A DNA stretch of 64,000 bases, taken from assembly GCA_030685015.1 (NCBI GenBank), contig JAUXWS010000076.1, forward strand, positions 1 through 64,000, given 5' to 3'. The DNA is from a bacterium (GTDB lineage: Bacteria; CAIWAD01). Below the pieces are notes generated by a model. The model worked only from the letters and a program-made list of their open reading frames with translations, was not told the origin of the DNA and did not search any database. Below are positions 52,736 through 60,961 of the stretch, one piece after another. The translations under genes were made by a program, and so were the position numbers. Every line of letters begins with the position of its first letter. Within the stretch, counting starts at the first letter, position 1.

Positions 52736-52782
52736 AAGGTAGCGTTCCCCTTTTGTTCGGGCAACGCGGTTCGGAAATTTCC
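52736..52782 (-). promoter_or_regulatory. degP operon promoter with upstream palindrome
   Basis: TTGCCC (52764-52759), 17 bases, TACCTT (52741-52736) on the minus strand. A perfect palindrome GGAAATTTCC (52773-52782) lies just upstream of the -35 and could bind a regulator. Confidence 0.7.
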
Positions 52783-52961
52783 CTGGACACCTCAGCCATG
52801 CCCGCATGCTCGGCGGACCATCGTGTCCACGTGGCCGCACACAACCGCTTGACAGCGTGAATTGTTCCATGACGGAGCTGTGATGGCGCGGATCCATGTC
52901 GCTGAGGCGGATCCGAGGCGCTGATCGACCTTGTTGCCGCCCGTGCAGGCTGGCGGCCGTG

Positions 52962-54197
52962 CTAGTCGGGATACAGCAAGTATGGGCGCCGCAAGTCGCG
53001 CCACGCCTTGTCATCCAGCCCCAGCTTGCGGCGCAGCAACTCCATTCCCCCGCCGCCCTCCAGCGCCAGGCGGACCTGATCGGTGCCCATCGCCTTGTCG
53101 AACATGCGGCGCTGGTTGACCGACCCGCGGGAGGCCAGGGAGTCCAGCTCCTGGCTCAGAATTTCCAGCAAGGCCAATTGGGCCCCGCCTGGATCGACCA
53201 CGGACCAATCCGTGACCAGGAGGCGGATGCCCCGGCATGTTCTGCCGTTCCAGCTTCCACTGCTGGGTGTCCAGGTCCAGGGCTGGGCCCGCAGGCCGGG
53301 CAACTGCGCATCATTGAAGCGCTCCGCCAGGTGGTTGCCGTCCAGTTGGTCGCTCCCTGCCACCCAAAAGGGGGAGGCCGTGCCGATGCCAATGGAGACG
53401 GCCCCCAACTCACCCAGGGGACCGGTGATGCTCATGGCGAGGGGCGTGTCCCAGGTGGGCACGTTGGGCGAGGTGGGCACCCAGGGCAGACCCGTGTCCA
53501 CAAAGGTCATGGCGCGGGACCAGCCGCTCATGGGAATGACCTTGAGTCGGCAGCCGATGCCGAAAGCCTCGTTGAAGAGGCGGGCCAGTTCGCCCACCGT
53601 CATGCCGGGCAGATAGGGAACGGGGTAGGGCCCGATGAAGCTGGCAAAGGCCGGATCCAGGGTCAGGCCGGCCACGCGCCAGCCTCCCAGCGGATTGGGA
53701 CGGTCAAGCACGATCACCTCGACATCCGCCCGGCGGGCCCCCTTCATCACCTCGGCCAAGGTGGACGTGTAGGTGTAGGGACGCAGGCCGATGTCCTGGA
53801 TATCGAACAAGACCACGTCCAGCCCGGCCAGGAGGGTGGGCTCCACCGCCCGGCTGCCTTGATAGAGGCTGCTTACGGGCAGACCGGTCGGGCCGTGGAT
53901 CTCGTCACGCACCGTCTCGCCGGCCGGCCGGCTGCCGTCCAGCCCGTGTTCGGGGGAAAAGAGGCGCAGGAGACGGAGATCGCGCCGCTCATGAAGGCGG
54001 CGGATGGTGGAGCGGCCCTCCCCATCGATGCCGGTCTGGTTGGTCACCAGGCCCAGACGACGCCCCATGACGCAAGCGAGGGAATCCTCCAGCAACACCT
54101 CGATGCCCGGACGCACGCGGGCGGAGCTGATCGTGACGCAGCACGCCAGGAGGCCGGCGAGCACGGCCAGGACGAGCAGCATCCATGTTCGCACCAT
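52962..54197 (-). CDS. NamZ-like exo-beta-N-acetylmuramidase (DUF1343, GH171)
   Basis: A 411-residue exported protein; a hydrophobic start ending LLAC could be a lipobox, so it may be a lipoprotein. The family blocks are GRRLGLVTNQTGIDGEGRST, RLFSPEHGLDG, VLFDIQDIGLRPYTYTSTLA, VIVLDRPNPLGG, PYPVPYLPGMTVGELARLF and LPWVPTSPNVPTWDTPLAM. NamZ removes terminal MurNAc from peptidoglycan fragments in cell-wall recycling. It is read after dacB with a nine-base gap, which fits a shared role in wall turnover. The function is from family knowledge. Confidence 0.9.
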   Translation of the reverse strand: MVRTWMLLVLAVLAGLLACCVTISSARVRPGIEVLLEDSLACVMGRRLGLVTNQTGIDGEGRSTIRRLHERRDLRLLRLFSPEHGLDGSRPAGETVRDEIHGPTGLPVSSLYQGSRAVEPTLLAGLDVVLFDIQDIGLRPYTYTSTLAEVMKGARRADVEVIVLDRPNPLGGWRVAGLTLDPAFASFIGPYPVPYLPGMTVGELARLFNEAFGIGCRLKVIPMSGWSRAMTFVDTGLPWVPTSPNVPTWDTPLAMSITGPLGELGAVSIGIGTASPFWVAGSDQLDGNHLAERFNDAQLPGLRAQPWTWTPSSGSWNGRTCRGIRLLVTDWSVVDPGGAQLALLEILSQELDSLASRGSVNQRRMFDKAMGTDQVRLALEGGGGMELLRRKLGLDDKAWRDLRRPYLLYPD

Positions 54198-54206
54198 GTC
54201 GGATCC

Positions 54207-55694
54207 TCAGTTGGGGTTGGAGGCCAGCCAGGCGGCCAGGCGGACCAGGATCTCATTGCGGACGCGCAGGGCCTGTGCGGCTGACTGCTGGCCCGTGATG
54301 ATCAGGCAGAAGGCGACGCGGGGCGGGCCGCCCGTCCCCAGGTAGCCCGCCAGACTGCTTACGCCGCGCAGCGTGCCCGTCTTGGCGGCCAGGTCCACCC
54401 CTGCCGGCAGCAGCGGCGGCGAGACGCGCATGGTGCCCTCCCCCGGCCGGGGAAGCAGGGCCGCCAATTGTCCCGGATGGCGCCGCTCCATGCCGGCCAG
54501 AAGCTGCACGAACTGCCGGGGGGCCACGGCATTGTAGCGGGAGAGGCCGGAGCCGTCCACCTGACGCAGCCAATCGGTCACGCCCAGGCTGTCCCTCATC
54601 ACCTCCTGGGCCAGGAGCGCCGCCCGCTCCCAGCCTCCCTTGCCCGGCTGTGGTCGCTCGGCCGCCACGCCCTGGAAGAGGCACTCGGCGCCCAGGTTCC
54701 AGCTCTCCGTCAGCATGCTGTCCAGCACCTGGACAAGGGGGGGACCGGCATGGCGGAACCAGGCCATGCCACGGGGGAGGGCGCCGGTCCAGTTCAGACG
54801 GGGCGGGCGGGTGGTCCCGAAGACCTCCTGGGCCGCCTCGTGGCAGACGGAGCGGAAGAGGGAATCCGGGTACTCCACGTTGCAGGCCGGCTCGGGAGGC
54901 CGCACCCACCAGCGGCCCGAACGAGGCTTGAGATCGGCCGGGAGCAGGGGTGACAGGAAGACGAAGCGGTCGCGGGCGGCGGGCCAATCCCGTTCCAGGC
55001 TGGCCGGGACGTTCCGGGCGGCCGGCTCCTGGCGCAAGTCCAGCAAGGCGGAGCCGGGGATATCCCAGGCCACCGGACCGGGCTCGGCGACCAGGCTGTT
55101 GCCCTGCACCGTGAGCAGGCTGGGCCGCGCTGTGAAGGGGTCGCTGCCGTCGTCCCACATCCAGCCGGGACCCAGACGAAGCGGATCAAAGGAGTTGGGC
55201 ATGATGCGCAGCTCGCCCACCTCATCCACTCCGTCCTGCCACACGTGTTGGAAGAGGCGGACAAGATCCCGGCGCTTCAAGGTCGGGTCCCCGGCCGGTT
55301 GCACGTAAAGGGCCCCGGCCCGCCGGCGTCCCGTGTGCGGGTTCACGACGAGGGCGGCCGGATCATAGCCGGCGCGGGTGAGCAGGCGATGGCGCGGCCC
55401 CTGCAACTCATAGGCGAGGGCGGCGGTGCAGAGCTTGATGAGCGAGGCCGGCGTCTGCCGCTGCTCCGCCTGGCGGCCGTAGAGCAGGGCCCCCGTCGTG
55501 TCGGCCAGATCCAGGATGGCCAGTTGGACCAGCAGGGCCTGGCCGCCCTGGCGGTCCAACCATTGCACCAGGGAGTCGGGCAGCGCCGGCAGGGGCGCGG
55601 CGGCCATGGCGGCGGCCTGGGGCGAGGATGGGTGGTCCAGGCGCCCTCCCGCCGCCATCAACAGGCCCGGCAGCAGCCACCACCAATGGCGCAT
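54207..55694 (-). CDS. dacB: D-alanyl-D-alanine carboxypeptidase/endopeptidase (PBP4, S13)
   Basis: A 495-residue exported peptidase that trims or opens peptide cross-links in peptidoglycan. Signal region WWWLLPGLLMAAGG. The active-site Ser is in QTPASLIKL (SxxK, near 84), the SxN motif in DGSGLSRYNAVAP, and the KTG motif in LAAKTGTLRGVSSLAG near 436. The large insert between the first two motifs, typical of class C PBPs, is present. The ATG overlaps the glycosyltransferase stop by one base, and namZ follows, so the three genes form one unit. Confidence 0.93.
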   Translation of the reverse strand: MRHWWWLLPGLLMAAGGRLDHPSSPQAAAMAAAPLPALPDSLVQWLDRQGGQALLVQLAILDLADTTGALLYGRQAEQRQTPASLIKLCTAALAYELQGPRHRLLTRAGYDPAALVVNPHTGRRRAGALYVQPAGDPTLKRRDLVRLFQHVWQDGVDEVGELRIMPNSFDPLRLGPGWMWDDGSDPFTARPSLLTVQGNSLVAEPGPVAWDIPGSALLDLRQEPAARNVPASLERDWPAARDRFVFLSPLLPADLKPRSGRWWVRPPEPACNVEYPDSLFRSVCHEAAQEVFGTTRPPRLNWTGALPRGMAWFRHAGPPLVQVLDSMLTESWNLGAECLFQGVAAERPQPGKGGWERAALLAQEVMRDSLGVTDWLRQVDGSGLSRYNAVAPRQFVQLLAGMERRHPGQLAALLPRPGEGTMRVSPPLLPAGVDLAAKTGTLRGVSSLAGYLGTGGPPRVAFCLIITGQQSAAQALRVRNEILVRLAAWLASNPN

Positions 55695-57208
55695 CAGACG
55701 CGGCCCTCCGCCCGCAGTCGGCGGTTCAGCACCCGCCGTCGGACGATCGCCTCGTGCCGGATGCGCGTCTTGTTGCCGATCTTCATGTCCGCGCTGCGCT
55801 TGACGTCGGTGTTGTCCGGGTGTCGACGATAGCGGTAAAGCACCTCGTGGAGCTTGCCCGCCTCGTACTTTTCCACCACGCGGGCCACCAGGTCGTAGTC
55901 CTCGGCGAAGTCGCCGTAGCGCTCCTCGTCGAAGCCGCCCATCTCCTCGATCACGGCGCGGTGCCAGACGCGCACGGCGCCGGCGCCATCCACCCGCAGG
56001 TGGTTGTTGGGATCGTACTCGAGATGCTTGATGATCCCCAGCTCAGGGATCGGCTCGCCTTCCTCCGTGATCAACTCGTAGTAGGAGATGGCCAGGCCCC
56101 AGGTCGGGTTGGCCTCCAGGCCCCCCACGGCGGCGGCCAGGGTGCGCGGCATATACTCGTCGTCGGAGTCCAGCTGGGCCACGTAGCGGCCCGTGGCGTG
56201 GCGCACGCCCAGGTTGAGGGCGCGGGCGATGACGTTGCGGTCGTTCACCAGCAGGCGGACCCGCGGGTCGCGCGCCGCCCAGGCCTGCACCACCTCCGCG
56301 CCATCATCGGTGGAGCAGTTGTCCACGCAGAGGATCTCGACTTGGGGCCAGCCGCCCGCCAGCACGGAGGCGATGGCCCGGTCCAGGAAGCGCCCGCGGT
56401 TGTGGAAGGGGATGACCACGCTGACGCTGCCCGGCTCGCCCACGGGCGACACGGCGGCGGGCGGATGGCTCAGGTAGGCCTCGTGGCGGCGCAAATGGTT
56501 CTTGAAGGCCGTCTCGAATTCCATTTCCTCGGCCGGGCCGTAGAAGAGATAGGTGAACCCGCCCTGGGGACCCTCTCCCGGTGAAAAGACCTTGGAGGCG
56601 CCCAGTTGCCGGGCGGCCACGCTGTCTCCCTGGCGCGGGCGGATGGCGCAGAGCACGGCGCCCAGGCTTTCCCAGGGAGACTCGTCCTGCATGCGCAGGC
56701 GCAGGTCGTACTCCTGGGCCGTGTTGAAGGCCTGATCGTAGCCGCCCGCCTGGAGCAGCGCCTCACGGACGAGGAAGACCAGGGGGCCGACGTTGATCCG
56801 CTCCGTGAGGTCGCCCGGCCAGAGGCGCGGCTCCACGACCCGTTCCCCCTCCGCCGTGATCTCGCGGTAGTGCCCGTAAAAGGCGCCGGCCCGCGGCGAG
56901 GTCTTGCGTCCCAACAGGGCGCGCTCCAGGGCCTCGCGCTCCAACTCCAGGCCCTCCGGCAACTCGGCCACAAGCGGAGCCGGCCAGCGCTGGATGAGGG
57001 CGGCCTTCATCGAGGACAGGTTGCGGAACTCGTCTGTGACGAGGCGGAAACGTGGATCGCCCGCGGGCAAGGTGTCCGTGAACGGTCGGCCGTTGCTGCA
57101 GACCAGAGCCTGGAAGTCGCCCAGGCTTTGCCCAAGCAGGCTGTCGATGGTGCGGCCCAGGGCGGCGCCGCCCTCCAGCACGGGAAGGACGAGAAGGATC
57201 TGGGGCAT
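55694..57208 (-). CDS. Glycosyltransferase with two GT2-like domains
   Basis: A 504-residue cytoplasmic protein. The N-terminal half (1-215) is a divergent GT-A domain (QILLVLPVLEGGAALGRTID, SLLGQSLGDFQALVCSNGRP) without a clear DxD. The C-terminal half (235-480) is a classic family 2 domain: SVSVVIPFHNRGRFLDRAIA, ILCVDNCSTDDGAEVV, NLGVRHATGRYVAQLDSDDE with the DxD-type motif, and DFAEDYDLVARVVEKYEAG. The first half may be non-catalytic or may bind the acceptor. ATG 57208 has GAGGAG upstream and excludes an odd N-terminal stretch. Substrate unknown; cell-envelope glycan is likely given dacB and namZ. Confidence 0.88.
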   Translation of the reverse strand: MPQILLVLPVLEGGAALGRTIDSLLGQSLGDFQALVCSNGRPFTDTLPAGDPRFRLVTDEFRNLSSMKAALIQRWPAPLVAELPEGLELEREALERALLGRKTSPRAGAFYGHYREITAEGERVVEPRLWPGDLTERINVGPLVFLVREALLQAGGYDQAFNTAQEYDLRLRMQDESPWESLGAVLCAIRPRQGDSVAARQLGASKVFSPGEGPQGGFTYLFYGPAEEMEFETAFKNHLRRHEAYLSHPPAAVSPVGEPGSVSVVIPFHNRGRFLDRAIASVLAGGWPQVEILCVDNCSTDDGAEVVQAWAARDPRVRLLVNDRNVIARALNLGVRHATGRYVAQLDSDDEYMPRTLAAAVGGLEANPTWGLAISYYELITEEGEPIPELGIIKHLEYDPNNHLRVDGAGAVRVWHRAVIEEMGGFDEERYGDFAEDYDLVARVVEKYEAGKLHEVLYRYRRHPDNTDVKRSADMKIGNKTRIRHEAIVRRRVLNRRLRAEGRV

Positions 57209-57237
57209 GGGACTCCTCTGGCCTGAGGGGCTGTCAT

Positions 57238-57265
57238 GAAAGGGGGCGCCGTGGCGCCCCCTTTC
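57238..57265. terminator. Strong hairpin after the secreted beta-helix gene
   Basis: GAAAGGGGGCGCC (57238-57250) and GGCGCCCCCTTTC (57253-57265) make a perfect 13-bp stem, 19 bases after the stop of the secreted protein. The stem itself ends in TTTC. It probably ends the sigma-54-driven transcript, so the following glycosyltransferase needs its own start or read-through. Confidence 0.75.
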
Positions 57266-57284
57266 CATCAAATGCGGAAGGACC

Positions 57285-59459
57285 CTACTTGACCAGGATC
57301 ATCTTCTTCAAGTCGCTGAAGCTCGGAGTCTCCAGCTTGTAGAAGTAGACACCGCTGGCCAGGCTGGCCCCGTCGAAACTGACCGTGTAGCGGCCCGCGG
57401 CTTTCTGGCCGTTGACCAGGGTGGCCACCTTGGCGCCCAGCATGTTGTAGACGCTCAGGTTGACCTGGCCCGCCACCGGCAGCGCGAACTCGATGCTGGT
57501 GGTGGGGTTGAAGGGGTTCGGGTAGTTCTGGCCCAGGCTGTAGGCGGTGGGCAGGCGGTTCTCGACGCTGGTGTAGAACTGCACATAGTTGGCCGGATCG
57601 CTGCGGTTCTCGTGGTAGTCCACGGCCACGGCCCAGAAATACACGGGCTGGTTCTCCACCAGCTGGCCGAAGGGCAGGGAGAAGGTGGCGCTGGTCTGGG
57701 GACCCTCATAGAGCGGCACGCCGGTGTTGATGTCGTTCTGCAGGGAGCTGGTCACGATGAAGCGGTCGAAATCGTTGACCGGATTCTGGTTCCAGCTCAG
57801 GGGGAGACGGTCTTCGGTGGGCGGCCAGGCGTCATAGGCCCAACCGGCGTCATCCAGACCCGTCACCATCACGGGCACGATGTTGTCCACGGAGAAGCCC
57901 TGCATGACGGCGGAGGGGATGGGCACCGGGAAATGCACGCTGTGCGTCCCGATCATGAAGGAATGGATGTTCTCATGGCCTTCGTACTGGTCGTCGAGGG
58001 TGGCCACCTGCACGTTGTAGGTCATGCCGGGGATGCCCAGGGCGGCGACGGTGCCAGCGGAGACCCACTCGTTCTCGCCCATGCCCGGGTACTGCATCCA
58101 CACCGAGTACATGGTGGTGGGATTCATCCAGGAGCCGTCGTTGGGGCTGGCCGCGAACTGGACGACGACGTAGCCGCCCTGGTCGTTGGGCCGGTCGTTG
58201 ACCGCCAGGATGCTGGCCGGGTGCATGATCTGGAACTGGTTGAAGGGGAAGGCGCCCATGTCGGCCGGCGTGCCGTCGGGGTCGATCTCCAGCTCGCTGA
58301 CGGAGACGTCGATGATGCAGTTGACCTCGGTGGGATCGCTCAGGGACCAGTAGGAGACGTTGAAATTCATGGCCATGGGGTTCACATAGCCCGGGTTGCA
58401 GTACCAGGCCGGCAGCACCATGTCATCGGGGAAGCCCGAGTTCTGCGGATAGATGTTGGTGAAGAAGACGTTGGTGAAGCCCACACCCGTCACATCCGTG
58501 TTGGCCGGAGTGGCGAAGGTGATGAGGTTCATGCCGGACTCGAAGAGGGCGTTGGCGCCGCCCAGGAAGATGCCGCCGCTGGTCGTGCCATGGTTGTGGG
58601 AAATGGTGCTGTTGTAGACGGACAGCACGCCGCCGTCCGCCACGTAGGCCGCCGCGCCGTTGCCCACGCAGGTGTTGTGGGCGATGAGGCAATTGAAGAG
58701 GCGGACCCAGCCGCCATCCTCCACCGTGATGGCGCCGCCGTCATCCCCGGAGTGGACGTCCGTGATGGAACAGAAGGTGAGGTCCGCGTCGGCTCCTTCG
58801 CCGAAGACGATGCCGTTCCAGTCCTCGCCCACGAAGCGGATCCAGTTCCCGCGAGTGCCCTGGGCCTCCATGTCGCCCTGGATGATGAGGCTGGTTCCCG
58901 GCAGGCCGTAGACCTCCATGCCCGCCTCGATGTGCAGCAGCTCACCCGCCTCGACCGTGAAGTCCTCGGTGAGGGCGACCTGGCCGCCGGGGAAGTTGGC
59001 GAAGGTCCACTCCAACCCTGGATTGAAGGGCACGCAACCGTCCAACTCCTCCCCCGTGATGTCCACGTTCACCGGAAAGAGGGGTCCGCAGCCGTAGAAC
59101 ATGCTGAAGATGGGAGGCAGGTGGGTGAATTCGAAATGGAAGCCCGGCCCGTCGAAACTGACCCACAGCTCGTCGATGATGTAGGTCAAGGCGCAATTGA
59201 CCTGGGCATCGGCATCCGCTTGGAATGAATACACCAAGGGCTGGCCGCTCGGACCGAAAATGTTGCAATTGATGGTGTAGGTTTGGGCCGGGTTGGCCGG
59301 ATTGTACATGTGGACGGTGGCCGCGCTGGGGGCGCAGGAGTTCGGGTTCCAGCAGGCGACAGCATCCAGGTCCGACAGGTCGACGTCCCACTGGAAGATT
59401 GCAAAGGCGCTGTTGGCGCCCGCCAGGGTCAACAGCCCAAGCAGCAGGTGTTTCTTCAT
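57285..59459 (-). CDS. Secreted beta-helix protein with type IX sorting tail
   Basis: A 724-residue exported protein; signal peptide LLLGLLTLAGANSAFA. Residues about 50-130 contain a module shared with two neighbouring secreted proteins (NIFGPSGQPLVYSFQ, IFSMFYGCGPLFPV). About 160-330 is a right-handed beta-helix with pectate-lyase-like repeats (DLTFCSITDVHSGDDGGAIT, VLSVYNSTISHNHGTTSGGI). Residues 390-610 are beta-sandwich/fibronectin-like. The final 85 carry a type IX sorting domain with YPNPFNPTTSIEF, YNMLGAKVATL and the end LKKMILVK. It is read after the 188-codon secreted protein with a 14-base gap and shares its sigma-54 promoter. Function unknown; surface binding is possible. Confidence 0.85.
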   Translation of the reverse strand: MKKHLLLGLLTLAGANSAFAIFQWDVDLSDLDAVACWNPNSCAPSAATVHMYNPANPAQTYTINCNIFGPSGQPLVYSFQADADAQVNCALTYIIDELWVSFDGPGFHFEFTHLPPIFSMFYGCGPLFPVNVDITGEELDGCVPFNPGLEWTFANFPGGQVALTEDFTVEAGELLHIEAGMEVYGLPGTSLIIQGDMEAQGTRGNWIRFVGEDWNGIVFGEGADADLTFCSITDVHSGDDGGAITVEDGGWVRLFNCLIAHNTCVGNGAAAYVADGGVLSVYNSTISHNHGTTSGGIFLGGANALFESGMNLITFATPANTDVTGVGFTNVFFTNIYPQNSGFPDDMVLPAWYCNPGYVNPMAMNFNVSYWSLSDPTEVNCIIDVSVSELEIDPDGTPADMGAFPFNQFQIMHPASILAVNDRPNDQGGYVVVQFAASPNDGSWMNPTTMYSVWMQYPGMGENEWVSAGTVAALGIPGMTYNVQVATLDDQYEGHENIHSFMIGTHSVHFPVPIPSAVMQGFSVDNIVPVMVTGLDDAGWAYDAWPPTEDRLPLSWNQNPVNDFDRFIVTSSLQNDINTGVPLYEGPQTSATFSLPFGQLVENQPVYFWAVAVDYHENRSDPANYVQFYTSVENRLPTAYSLGQNYPNPFNPTTSIEFALPVAGQVNLSVYNMLGAKVATLVNGQKAAGRYTVSFDGASLASGVYFYKLETPSFSDLKKMILVK

Positions 59460-59473
59460 CTCGCTCTCCCATC

Positions 59474-60040
59474 TCATTTGGAATTGGCTTTCGGCTTCTC
59501 GATCGGGCGCCAGGCGCTGAACTGGACCTGCTCGGGCGTCAGGTCGAAGAAGCCTGGCTGGGCCTTCCACGGCGTGCTGTCGCAGTAGTGGGTGGCCTTC
59601 TCCTTCTCCTCGGCGTTGTAGACGCGGACGATGACCTGCTCCCAGACCTGGATGCGGTTGTCCGTGGGATCCCGCTCCTCGATGAAGATGGTCATCGTGG
59701 CGGCCACCATGCCGGGATCCCCGTTCATCAGGTTCTTGAAGCGCGCCTCGTTGTATTCCGGATTTACCAGGTCGATGCGGTCGTCGCCGATTGCGAAAGG
59801 CGGATCGACCTCGCCCACGACGGTGATCACCTCGATGTGGCGCTGGGTGAGGGGCTGCATGCCGCCGGGGGCGGTCAGGCGGAAGCCGGTCAGGCTGGCA
59901 TAGCCCGGCATGACCAGCGGCGTGGCGGGCATATCCTCCACCGCCGCGGGCGGGGGTGGCGGCGCCGTCTCGGCCAGCAGGGGCAGCGGCACGAGCAGGG
60001 CGGACAGAAGCCAGCCCCGCAAACCTCGCAGATCGGGCAT
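59474..60040 (-). CDS. Small secreted protein of unknown function
   Basis: A 188-residue exported protein, signal peptide LLSALLVPLPLLAETA, then a Pro-rich stretch (PPPPPAAVED). The rest shows IEVITVVGEVDPPFAIGDDR, NPEYNEARFKNLMNGDPGM and VWEQVIVRVYNAEEKEKATH, with a C-terminal VQFSAWRPIEKPKANSK. I do not recognise the family; it is mixed alpha/beta and lacks a sorting tail. ATG 60040 follows AAAGGAAAA. It is the first gene after the perfect sigma-54 promoter at 60154-60168 and is followed at once by the beta-helix protein, so it may be its partner in export or on the surface. Confidence 0.75.
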   Translation of the reverse strand: MPDLRGLRGWLLSALLVPLPLLAETAPPPPPAAVEDMPATPLVMPGYASLTGFRLTAPGGMQPLTQRHIEVITVVGEVDPPFAIGDDRIDLVNPEYNEARFKNLMNGDPGMVAATMTIFIEERDPTDNRIQVWEQVIVRVYNAEEKEKATHYCDSTPWKAQPGFFDLTPEQVQFSAWRPIEKPKANSK

Positions 60041-60153
60041 GGATGCTTTTCCTTTCGCGATTGGCTGACGCGCAAAAAATGTAAGGAATCCAGTCAACCC
60101 GACAATCTCCTGTCGTCCGAGGCAAGCTGGGTCCACCATGCCACGATGGCAAA

Positions 60154-60168
60154 GCAAGGCGCGTGCCA
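60154..60168 (-). promoter_or_regulatory. Perfect sigma-54 promoter
   Basis: On the minus strand TGGCACG (60168-60162), four bases, TTGC (60157-60154) and then T, a full match to TGGCACG-N4-TTGCW. The start would be near 60142, about 100 bases before the 188-codon secreted protein. Two sigma-54 activators are encoded in the window. Confidence 0.85.
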
Positions 60169-60185
60169 GACGATGTGTCGACCGG

Positions 60186-60848
60186 CTACTTGAGCAAGAG
60201 GAGGCGCATCGCCTCCGTGCGCCCCTTCGCCTCCAGCACCACCAGATAAAGCCCGGAGGGCAGCTCGGAGCCGCGGAACTCCGTGCGATGGATGCCGGCG
60301 GCGTGGTATCCCTCGGCCAGCACCTGCAAGCGCTGTCCCACCAAATTATACAGACTCAGTCGGGCAAGGCCGGGGGTGTCCAGACGGAAGCTGATCTGGG
60401 CGTCCGGATTGCAGGGATTGGGCAGAATCGACTCCAACGCGGCCGCCTGGGGCCGGCTGGCCGGAGTCAGGGCCGTGGCGCAGGAGGGAAAGGGATCGAA
60501 CAGGCCGGCGAAGGGAAAGGCGGGTCCAGGCGGATAGACGAGAGAGAAGGGCGCGGGCTGCCAGCTGTGGACAACGGCGCCGGCCTGCAGGTCGATGCGA
60601 TCGACGGCCCCCCCCTGCAACACGTCGTCGTAGTTGAACACCAGATGAAAGGCCAGCGGCATGCCGTCCGGCCCGAAGATGCCCGTGGCCGGCCAGGGCG
60701 CCGGATTGTCGTGGAGGAACATGGTGGCCTGCAACTGGCCGTGGCAGTCCTCGGGAATGAGCGTCGCGTCCAGGTCGATCTGCAGGATGGCCCCGGCGCG
60801 CAGGCTCGACACCCCGACGGCCAGCAGTCCGGTCAACAGGAATCTCAT
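60186..60848 (-). CDS. Secreted protein with shared N-module and sorting tail
   Basis: A 220-residue exported protein (signal peptide LLTGLLAVGVSSLRAGA). Residues about 25-120 are the module also seen in the two large neighbours: IFGPDGMPLAFHLVFNYDD and SWQPAPFSLVYPPGPAFPF. The tail (140-220) is a type IX sorting domain with a Cys variant LPNPCNPDAQISF, YNLVGQRLQVL and the end LRLLLLK. It appears to be little more than the shared module plus tail. It is read after the strong terminator of the preceding repeat protein, so it needs its own promoter, which was not identified. Function unknown. Confidence 0.8.
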   Translation of the reverse strand: MRFLLTGLLAVGVSSLRAGAILQIDLDATLIPEDCHGQLQATMFLHDNPAPWPATGIFGPDGMPLAFHLVFNYDDVLQGGAVDRIDLQAGAVVHSWQPAPFSLVYPPGPAFPFAGLFDPFPSCATALTPASRPQAAALESILPNPCNPDAQISFRLDTPGLARLSLYNLVGQRLQVLAEGYHAAGIHRTEFRGSELPSGLYLVVLEAKGRTEAMRLLLLK

Positions 60849-60897
60849 GGGTGTCTCCCCCGCTTGGTCAGTCAGAGTATCAAAGGCGCTGCGGGGG

Positions 60898-60931
60898 AAA
60901 AAGTCCGCCCCGCGCCGCGACGCGGGGCGGA
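60898..60931 (-). terminator. Rho-independent terminator of the repeat protein gene
   Basis: TCCGCCCCGCG (60904-60914) and CGCGGGGCGGA (60921-60931) form an 11-bp stem with a 6-base loop; on the minus strand it is followed by C and TTTTT (60902-60898). It lies 30 bases after the stop of the next gene. Confidence 0.93.
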
Positions 60932-60961
60932 TCGCATACCCGATTCATGAATGGGTCCGCA

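Noticed and set aside
52849-52854. Plus-strand TTGACA as a promoter
   Set aside because: No -10 at 16-18 bases, and no plus-strand gene follows.
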